This document shows, piece after piece, positions 13,234 to 18,300 of a stretch of DNA of 18,300 bases. Position numbers and translations under genes: made by a program. The notes below the pieces were generated by a model. The model made no database searches, had not been told where the DNA came from, and saw only the letters and a program-made list of their open reading frames with translations. Source of the DNA: an uncultured Collinsella sp. (lineage in GTDB: Bacteria > Actinomycetota > Coriobacteriia > Coriobacteriales > Coriobacteriaceae). Position 1 is the first letter of the stretch; each line of letters starts with the position of its first letter. Location: NCBI GenBank assembly GCA_900541185.1, contig UQIQ01000044.1, forward strand, positions 1 through 18,300, read 5' to 3'.

Positions 13234-14265
13234 GTGGCAAGGCGCCCTTCCAACGATACAGGTACGCGTCCGGTATCCATGGCTGACGTTGCCCGCGCTG
13301 CCGGTGTTTCGCAGCAGACGGTTTCGCGCGTTGCCAACGGATTGCCCAACGTCAACGAGCAGACGCGCCAGCGCGTGCAGGCCGCTATGCAAGAGCTCGG
13401 CTTTCGTCCGAGTTATGCCGGTCGCTCGCTGCGCGACGGCCGTTACCATTCGGTAGGCCTATGCATCAACGATGTCACCAAGTTTGGCAACCTCTCAATG
13501 ATCGACGGCATCGCCAGCGCTGCTCGCGAGCATAATTGCGCCATCACGCTGGTCGAGATGTCCAAGACCGAGGAATTCTCGCTTGCCGAGGCCACGCGTC
13601 GTATGGCCGCATTGCCGGTGGACGGCATCATCATCGGCATGAGCCGCATGGCGCCCGATTTTGAGACGTTTGATCCACTGCCGGGCATTGGCACGGTCAT
13701 CGTTACCATGTATGCGCACCCGCGGGTGACCACGGTCGATTCCGACCATTACGGCTGCTCGCTATTGCTTATGGATCACCTGTTTGAGCTGGGGCACGAG
13801 CAGATTCGCTATATTGGCGGCCCGTCGTTCTCGGTCGACGAGCAATTTCGTCGCGCCGGTTGGCAAGATGCACTCGAGCGTAAACACATCGAGCCGGTAG
13901 AGCCGCTCGAGGGTGACTGGTCTGCCAACAGCGGTTACGAAGCCGGCAGGTATCTGGCCGAGCACGACCGCACCATGACGGCGATCTATGCGGCAAACGA
14001 TCAGATGGCAAATGGCGCGATTGCCGCGCTGCGTGATAGCGGTCTTCGCGTGCCCGAGGACGTAAGCGTGGTGGGCGTCGATGATTCGCTCGATGATTTT
14101 GTAGCACACAACGAGCTCACGACCGTGCGATTCGATCTACATCAGCGCGGACGCGAGGTGTTCGAGCATGCGGTTCCCGAGGCGGGTACGGCGGGCAAAA
14201 CCGTTGCCATTCGTATTCCCGGCCAACTCATTATTCGACATAGCACGGCGATACCGCGCTCATAG
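13234..14265 (+). CDS. LacI-family transcriptional regulator 2 (divergent from galK)
   Basis: This is a 343-residue LacI/GalR-type repressor, probably controlling galKT and itself. A GTG start at 13234 follows AAGG about 9 bases upstream. The helix-turn-helix (about 14-38: VSMADVARAAGVSQQTVSRVANG) and hinge (FRPSYAGRSLRDG) precede the sugar-binding domain with VSVVGVDDSLDDFVAHNELTTVRFD. It is paralogous to the regulator at 1948-2952, with the same order of motifs and almost the same hinge and C-terminal blocks. The recognition helix differs at a few positions (SQQTVSRVANG versus SEQTVSRTVHD), while the two operator sets share a half-site. Galactose or a derivative is the likely effector, by inference from the neighbouring genes. 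Confidence 0.93.
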   Translation: MARRPSNDTGTRPVSMADVARAAGVSQQTVSRVANGLPNVNEQTRQRVQAAMQELGFRPSYAGRSLRDGRYHSVGLCINDVTKFGNLSMIDGIASAAREHNCAITLVEMSKTEEFSLAEATRRMAALPVDGIIIGMSRMAPDFETFDPLPGIGTVIVTMYAHPRVTTVDSDHYGCSLLLMDHLFELGHEQIRYIGGPSFSVDEQFRRAGWQDALERKHIEPVEPLEGDWSANSGYEAGRYLAEHDRTMTAIYAANDQMANGAIAALRDSGLRVPEDVSVVGVDDSLDDFVAHNELTTVRFDLHQRGREVFEHAVPEAGTAGKTVAIRIPGQLIIRHSTAIPRS

Positions 14266-14286
14266 TTTGTGCAGGTAAACGGTGAT

Positions 14287-14297
14287 ATGTTGAACAT
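14287..14297. promoter_or_regulatory. Small palindrome upstream of fprA
   Basis: ATGTT-G-AACAT lies ~100 bases before the fprA ATG. A second inverted repeat GATAGAC-N10-GTCTATC (14355-14378) lies in the presumed leader, ending just before the AGGAGG site, where it could affect ribosome access. Both are only candidates. Confidence 0.3.
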
Positions 14298-14394
14298 CAA
14301 TAACAATCGGTAAGGATGTCGGTAGATAGCTGTTGGGATGTAGTCGAGTGCTATGATAGACGGGCTCTTTTGTCTATCTAGGAGGCTTTGCCTG

Positions 14395-15555
14395 ATGGAG
14401 ATCACCAAGGATATCCGCTACGTTGGCGTCGACGACCACGACATTGACCTGTTCGAGGGCCAGTACGATGTGTCCGAGAACGGTATGGCATACAACAGCT
14501 ACGTTATCTTGGGCGACAAGATCGCCGTCGCCGATTCGGTTGACGCTGACTTTGTCGACGAGTGGCTCGGCAACCTCGAGGCCGTGCTCGATGGTCGTAC
14601 GCCCGATTACCTGGTCGTCCATCACATGGAGCCCGATCACTCCGCTGGTATCGCCGCCTTTATGGAGCGCTATCCCCAGGCCCAGATTGTGGCTAGCATG
14701 GGCGCCTTCCGCATGATGGTCAACTACTTTGGCACCGACTACCCCGAGCGCAAGATGGTCGTCAAAGAGGGCGATGTGCTCGACCTGGGCGGCCACAGCC
14801 TGACCTTTATCGGCGCCCCCAACGTTCACTGGCCCGAGGTGATCTTCTCCTACGAGTCCACCGACAAGGTGCTCTTTAGTGCCGACGGCTTTGGCAAGTT
14901 TGGCGCCAACGACATCGAGGATCCGGAAGGGTGGGCTTGTGAGGCTCGCCGCTACTACTTTGGCATCGTCGGTAAGTTCGGCAAGTTCGTGCAGGCCGTC
15001 CTCAAGAAGGCCGCCGATCTGGATATCCAGATCATCTGTCCGCTCCACGGCCCCGTACTGACCGAGAACCTGGGCTATTACCTCGACACCTATAACACCT
15101 GGTCGAGCTACCAGCCCGAGGACAAGGGCATCACGATTGCCTATGCGAGCGTGTACGGCCATCTGAAGGCTGCCGTCGAGGAGCTCGCCGCAGCGCTTGA
15201 GGCTCGCGGCCAGAAGGTCTCCGTCTTTGACTTGGCTCGCGACGACATGGCCGAGGCCGTTGAGGATGCGTTCCGCTACGACCGTCTGGTGCTCGCCTCC
15301 ATCACCTATCAGGGCGAGATCTTCCCGTGCATGAGCACCTTCATCCATACGCTCGCCGAGCACGCCTACCAGAACCGTACGGTGGCGCTCGTCGAGGCCG
15401 GCTCTTGGGCGCCTGCAGCTGCCAAGGTTATGACCAAGGAGCTCGAGGGCATGAAGGACATCACCCTGACGCAGAACAAGGTGACCGTGCTGGGCTCGCT
15501 CAACGACGCCTCGCGCGCTCAGATCGAGGCCCTTGCCGACGAGCTGTCCAAGTAG
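14395..15555 (+). CDS. fprA: Flavodiiron protein (A-type flavoprotein, O2/NO reductase)
   Basis: This is a cytoplasmic enzyme of anaerobes that reduces O2 to water and/or NO to N2O, protecting against oxidative or nitrosative stress. The 386 residues comprise a metallo-beta-lactamase-like diiron domain followed by a flavodoxin-like FMN domain (from ~246, IAYASVYGHLKAAVEELAAAL). All diiron ligands are visible: HHMEPDH (His77, Glu79, Asp81, with His82), His145 in NVHWPE, Asp164 in FSADGFGKFG and His218 in CPLHGP. There is no C-terminal rubredoxin extension, so an external electron donor is needed. I chose ATG at 14395 with AGGAGG ten bases upstream over an extension to 14353. It is monocistronic, ending at the terminator at 15579, and functionally unrelated to the sugar genes around it. 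Confidence 0.94.
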   Translation: MEITKDIRYVGVDDHDIDLFEGQYDVSENGMAYNSYVILGDKIAVADSVDADFVDEWLGNLEAVLDGRTPDYLVVHHMEPDHSAGIAAFMERYPQAQIVASMGAFRMMVNYFGTDYPERKMVVKEGDVLDLGGHSLTFIGAPNVHWPEVIFSYESTDKVLFSADGFGKFGANDIEDPEGWACEARRYYFGIVGKFGKFVQAVLKKAADLDIQIICPLHGPVLTENLGYYLDTYNTWSSYQPEDKGITIAYASVYGHLKAAVEELAAALEARGQKVSVFDLARDDMAEAVEDAFRYDRLVLASITYQGEIFPCMSTFIHTLAEHAYQNRTVALVEAGSWAPAAAKVMTKELEGMKDITLTQNKVTVLGSLNDASRAQIEALADELSK

Positions 15556-15578
15556 CGACACATTCACTTCTGATGCTC

Positions 15579-15616
15579 AACCACCACAAAGGAGACCTTT
15601 GTGGTGGTTTTTGTTT
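15579..15616 (+). terminator. Terminator between convergent fprA and deoR-type genes
   Basis: A perfect 14-base stem (AACCACCACAAAGG, 15579-15592, with 15596-15609), loop AGA, and TTTTGTTT follow fprA. It reaches the stop codon of the convergent DeoR-family gene, so it may serve both, though the minus-strand T-tract is weak. Confidence 0.88.
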
Positions 15617-16418
15617 AAGCGCCGGCGATGAGGAGATTTGGGCGGGCGTTGTCGACGATCTCGGCGATTGAGGTGGCGACGGCATGATCGGGGTCACGGT
15701 CCATCACGATGGTGTCGACATCGGTCAGCTCGGCAAAGCGGTACATGCCGCGTCCGTTAACCTTGCTGGCGTCCATGAGGGCGACGCTTTGATGGGCCGC
15801 GGCGATCATAGCCGTTTTGGTCTCGGCCATCTGGGGAAAGTCGGTCGTAAAGCCGCAGCTGGAGACAAAGGCGCCGGGGCACATGACGGCCAGATCGGCA
15901 TGGACCATTTGGAGCGCTTGCATAGTGAGCGGTCCGTACAAATAACGATGGCCTTTGCGCAACGCCCCGCCCAGCATGACGACATCGACTGAGGGCATGC
16001 TCTCGTCGATGTAATCGGCAATGGTAATGTCTGCTGTGATGACGGTGATACCGTCGCGTTGATCGAGGAGCCGGACGAACTCGAGCGCCGTGGTGCCCGA
16101 GTCGACGAGCAACGTGTCGCCGTCATTGACGAGCTCGATGGCGCTTTGCGCGATGGCCTGCTTGGCGGCGACGTTGACGTTGATGCGGCGATCCTGCGTG
16201 GAGACGGTCAGGCGTTTGTGGAGCGATACGGCACCGCCATGCGTGCGGCGCAGCTTGCCTGCTTCGGCGAGCGCGTCCAGGTCGGCGCGGGCGGTGACGG
16301 AGGACACGCCAAAGGTCTGGGCGATTTCTGCTACCTGCACCGAGGCGTTATGATCGAGCATTTCCATAATGGCGGTACGGCGTTCGTCGGCAAAAGCACG
16401 GTTGGTGGCTTGGGCCAT
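15615..16418 (-). CDS. DeoR-family transcriptional regulator
   Basis: This is a repressor of the DeoR/GlpR type, which sense sugar phosphates. The 267 residues have an N-terminal winged helix-turn-helix (ADERRTAIMEMLDHNASVQVAEIAQTFGVSSVTARADLDALAEAGKL, shown here by positions 10-55), then THGGAVSL. A phosphosugar-binding domain follows with LVDSGTTALEF and MLGGALRKGHRYLYGP. I chose ATG at 16418, with TGGAGC just upstream; a start at 16475 would add 19 residues but has only an A-rich leader. LacR, the regulator of many lac/tagatose operons, is in this family and responds to tagatose 6-phosphate. That role is plausible here because the gene is divergent from the aldolase and near lacABXC, but it is inference. 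Confidence 0.9.
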   Translation of the reverse strand: MAQATNRAFADERRTAIMEMLDHNASVQVAEIAQTFGVSSVTARADLDALAEAGKLRRTHGGAVSLHKRLTVSTQDRRINVNVAAKQAIAQSAIELVNDGDTLLVDSGTTALEFVRLLDQRDGITVITADITIADYIDESMPSVDVVMLGGALRKGHRYLYGPLTMQALQMVHADLAVMCPGAFVSSCGFTTDFPQMAETKTAMIAAAHQSVALMDASKVNGRGMYRFAELTDVDTIVMDRDPDHAVATSIAEIVDNARPNLLIAGA

Positions 16419-16752
16419 GCTTGCTCCATTCTCGGCTAAATTTGCAGGAATTGTGTTGACTCTATTTTCGTTCATTTTCTTTTTGAGTAAGAAAACACCT
16501 TTCGATTACTTATCTTTTCTATAAAAGAAAGACGCTGAACGCTCAAAATTCAATATCGAACATGTCCACTCGGCTCAAATTCCTTCCGTTTACTTTTCAA
16601 AAACGACGGTATTGACCTGCATGGGCTCAATATCTCGCACGTGCAAAGCCGCTGAATTTCATACAATGAACGCAGTAAAACGCAAGGTAAAACGCCTTGT
16701 GAACAACTACGCCCGATGTCCAGATGCGGGCGAGGGAGAGGAGCAAACGCTC
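16419..16752. promoter_or_regulatory. Divergent intergenic region, deoR-type gene / aldolase
   Basis: This 334-base AT-richer stretch must hold both promoters. Visible features are CTTTT-CTAT-AAAAG (16514-16527) with a TATAAA core, a T-rich CGTTCATTTTCTTTTTGAG stretch (16469-16487) loosely resembling the TGTTC-T-tract motifs upstream of lacF, lacA and lacX, and GAACA at 16558-16562. No unambiguous -35/-10 pair was found. An ORF frame opens upstream of the aldolase from 16612, but the ribosome site favours 16753. Confidence 0.4.
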
Positions 16753-17610
16753 ATGGCACTTGTTACCACCGAAAAGATGCTCAAGGACGCTCAGGCCGGC
16801 CACTACGCCGTCGGCGCGTTCAACGTCGAGAACCTCGAGTTTGTTATGGCCGTTCTGGCCGCTGCCGAGGAGACCAAGTCCCCCGTCATCATGCAGACCA
16901 CCCCGGGCACCATCAAGACCGCTGGTCTGGACTACTTCTACGGCATGGTCAAGGCTGCTGCCGAGCGCGCTTCCGTGCCCGTCGCTCTGCACCTCGATCA
17001 CGGCGATGGCTATGACCGCTGCATGCAGGCTTTCCGCACGGGCTACACCTCTGTCATGATCGACGGCTCGCACGAGTCCTTCGAGGACAACATCGCCCTG
17101 ACCAAGTCCGTCGCCGACGCTGGCCGCGCCATGGGCGTGCCCGTCGAGGCCGAGCTCGGTAAGGTTGGCGGCAAGGAGGACGACGGTCCCGCGGTTGAGG
17201 GCGAGAGCCCCTACACCGATCCTGCCGAGGCCAAGGAGTTCGTCGAGCGCACTGGCTGCACCTCCCTCGCTATTGGCGTTGGTACCAGCCACGGCGTGTA
17301 CACGAGCGATCCGCACATCGAGCAGTCCGTGGTCAAGGCCATCCGCGACGCCGTCGACGTGCCGCTGGTTCTGCACGGCACCTCCGGTGTGCCCGATGAG
17401 CAGGTTGCCGAGGCTGTGAAGAACGGCATCTGCAAGGTTAACTACGCCACCGAGCTGCGTCAGGCCTACACCAAGGGCTTCATGGCCTACATGGCCGAGA
17501 ACCCTGCCTGCTTCGATCCCAAGAAGCCGGCCAAGGAGGGCATGCGTGAGATCACCGAGCTGGTTAAGATCCGCATGACCAACCTCAACTCTGTGGGCAA
17601 AGCAGAGTAA
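16753..17610 (+). CDS. Class II tagatose-/fructose-bisphosphate aldolase, GatY/KbaY type
   Basis: This is a zinc-dependent cytoplasmic aldolase that should split D-tagatose 1,6-bisphosphate into dihydroxyacetone phosphate and glyceraldehyde 3-phosphate, the last step after LacC. Its 285 residues equal GatY/KbaY length. Catalytic Asp82 and zinc ligand His83 are in HLDHGD, His180 in GTSHGVY and His208 in VLHGTSGVPDE, at the same numbering as E. coli GatY. Also GatY-like are QTTPGT, MIDGSHESFEDN, AELGKVGGKEDDG and KVNYATEL. The ATG at 16753 follows GGGAGAGGAGC; 47 in-frame upstream codons are rejected. Fructose-bisphosphate activity is possible and cannot be excluded. It is divergent from the DeoR-type gene and followed by the nested terminator. 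Confidence 0.9.
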   Translation: MALVTTEKMLKDAQAGHYAVGAFNVENLEFVMAVLAAAEETKSPVIMQTTPGTIKTAGLDYFYGMVKAAAERASVPVALHLDHGDGYDRCMQAFRTGYTSVMIDGSHESFEDNIALTKSVADAGRAMGVPVEAELGKVGGKEDDGPAVEGESPYTDPAEAKEFVERTGCTSLAIGVGTSHGVYTSDPHIEQSVVKAIRDAVDVPLVLHGTSGVPDEQVAEAVKNGICKVNYATELRQAYTKGFMAYMAENPACFDPKKPAKEGMREITELVKIRMTNLNSVGKAE

Positions 17611-17643
17611 CAGCAAGGGTACTCCGACTCGCTACATATCCCG

Positions 17644-17768
17644 GGGAGGGACGAGGGCTTAGTTCCCCAATCGTCCTCGGGCATGCAAAAAGCCTCGCTG
17701 CGCACTTCGTGCGGCGAGGCTTTTTGCCCCCTGCGGAAAGATTGGGGGACTAAGCCCTCGTCCCTCCC
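17644..17768. terminator. Aldolase terminator nested in a 29-bp inverted repeat
   Basis: The inner hairpin GCAAAAAGCCTCGC (17685-17698) pairs perfectly with 17714-17727 and is capped by CGCAC-TTC-GTGCG. With A- and T-tracts on both sides it can terminate in either direction. Outer arms 17644-17672 and 17740-17768 are complementary at 28 of 29 positions. The 125-base unit thus resembles a small terminal-inverted-repeat element wrapped round a terminator. The 99-base unit at 8244-8342 has the same architecture but a different sequence. Confidence 0.85.
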
Positions 17769-17851
17769 AAGTTGACCTACTCGAGGTCGTCGCCCTTGTG
17801 GCGTTAGGGCGGAAATGGGTGGGGCGTTAGGGCTTCTTTGCTGATGGGGGA

Positions 17852-18061
17852 TTAGTATGCCCGGGCTTGGTTGGGGAATGCCTGGTCTAGTGAGGCTTGG
17901 AGTTTTTCGAAGGATGTCTGCAGGTTGAGGTGTTGGTCTGCAGAGCGTTTGGTTTTTGTGGTGGGGGAGTCGAGGAGGCCGTTTCTCTGTGTCGGGGGGA
18001 AGGAGAAAAGGTCTGCATGTTTTAGGGATGGCTGCTGTGCTGCGTCATTGGAAGAATGCAT
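17852..18061 (-). CDS. Small hypothetical ORF, 69 residues
   Basis: I do not recognise this protein (MHSSNDAAQQPSLKHADLF...FEKLQASLDQAFPNQARAY). The ATG lies two bases after the stop of an upstream open frame (18064-18261, ending PVRYLLVDIEEAA) and has GAGGAGG ~12 bases before it, which could mean translational coupling. Third codon positions are C-rich but the composition differs from the sugar genes. It may be a genuine small gene or the tail of a decayed one. No membrane segment or motif is seen. Confidence 0.4.
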   Translation of the reverse strand: MHSSNDAAQQPSLKHADLFSFPPTQRNGLLDSPTTKTKRSADQHLNLQTSFEKLQASLDQAFPNQARAY

Positions 18062-18063
18062 GC

Positions 18064-18261
18064 TTATGCGGCCTCCTCGATGTCCACCAAAAGATAGCGC
18101 ACGGGGTGTGCTGCTAGGTCCCGTGCGTTGGCAGTATTATGCCGCGGCTGCTGCAAAGAAGCGCTAAAGAAAGGCTTAATGAGGTTTGCAATTACGATGA
18201 AACCGACGCTCCTATAAGTTGTCAAGAGGCAGTTTGCGGGAGCGTTCTCTCCAATTCGCAC
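18064..18261 (-). CDS. Doubtful small ORF upstream of the 69-residue ORF
   Basis: The frame is open to the window edge and could start at GTG 18259-18261, but no ribosome site was seen and its upper half has poor third-position G/C. Only the end (NARDLAAHPVRYLLVDIEEAA) looks protein-like. It may be the remnant of a coding region or a short gene with an unseen start. Confidence 0.2.
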   Translation of the reverse strand: MRIGENAPANCLLTTYRSVGFIVIANLIKPFFSASLQQPRHNTANARDLAAHPVRYLLVDIEEAA

Positions 18262-18300
18262 AGGAGCTCGTAATACCTCCTCTCCAGTTTCGTCGACCGC
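18222..18300 (-). CDS. Possible C-terminus of a gene entering from the right edge
   Basis: A minus-strand frame open from the window end reads RSTKLERRYYELLCELERT and six more residues to a TGA at 18222-18224. It has the best third-position G/C of the frames here and looks like an amphipathic helical C-terminus. It is too short to assign. Between it and 17768 no other feature was supported apart from two GGCGTTAGGGC copies near 17801 and 17823. Confidence 0.3.
   Translation of the reverse strand, partial: RSTKLERRYYELLCELERTLPQTAS

Noticed and set aside
14374..15567. 397-residue minus-strand ORF opposite fprA
   Set aside because: fprA on the plus strand has every diiron ligand; the antisense frame is low-complexity V/L/G/D.
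16612..16752. 47-codon N-terminal extension of the aldolase
   Set aside because: The homologous family starts at MALVTTEKML, and a good ribosome site precedes 16753; the extension is basic, unlike any class II aldolase.

Overview
This is an 18.3-kb stretch of bacterial chromosome devoted mainly to lactose/galactose use. The high G+C content, C/G-rich third codon positions, strong AGGAGG-type ribosome binding sites and gene set (lactose-type PTS, LacAB/LacC, class II GalT, flavodiiron protein, AAA/DUF4143 ATPase) suggest a Coriobacteriia-type gut actinobacterium, most likely Collinsella. That assignment is inference; no rRNA or marker gene is present. The first 48 bases are not genomic: they are an Illumina P7/i7/Nextera adapter, so this end is a short-read contig edge.

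Left part (49-5100). A lactose-type PTS EIICB gene (lacE, minus strand, C-terminus cut off by the adapter) is divergent from a LacI-family regulator. Two nearly identical LacI/CcpA-type operators lie between them. The matching EIIA gene (lacF) follows the regulator on the plus strand with its own control region and terminator. Next come a palindromic repeat patch and an unrecognised membrane protein.

Centre (5100-8400). lacA, lacB, an aldose-epimerase-like lacX and lacC form a plus-strand tagatose-6-phosphate cluster. It ends in a terminator nested in a longer inverted repeat. An AAA/DUF4143 ATPase (minus strand) follows. It is bracketed by 35-bp direct repeats and has a 33-bp tandem repeat upstream.

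Right part (9960-17770). galK-galT (Leloir pathway, minus strand) is divergent from a second LacI-family regulator. The intergenic region carries a perfect 17-bp inverted operator pair and a third partial copy. Then come a flavodiiron protein (fprA), a DeoR-family regulator (minus strand) and, divergent from it, a class II aldolase of the GatY/KbaY type that can complete the tagatose pathway. A second terminator-within-inverted-repeat element follows. The last 500 bases hold only small unrecognised ORFs.

Inferred metabolism: LacF/LacE import and phosphorylate lactose or galactose. LacAB isomerise galactose-6-P to tagatose-6-P, LacC phosphorylates it, and the GatY-type aldolase splits tagatose-1,6-bisphosphate. 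Free galactose goes through GalK/GalT. No 6-phospho-beta-galactosidase or beta-galactosidase is visible here. Three regulators (two LacI, one DeoR) and at least three families of repeated non-coding motifs appear to tie the branches together.
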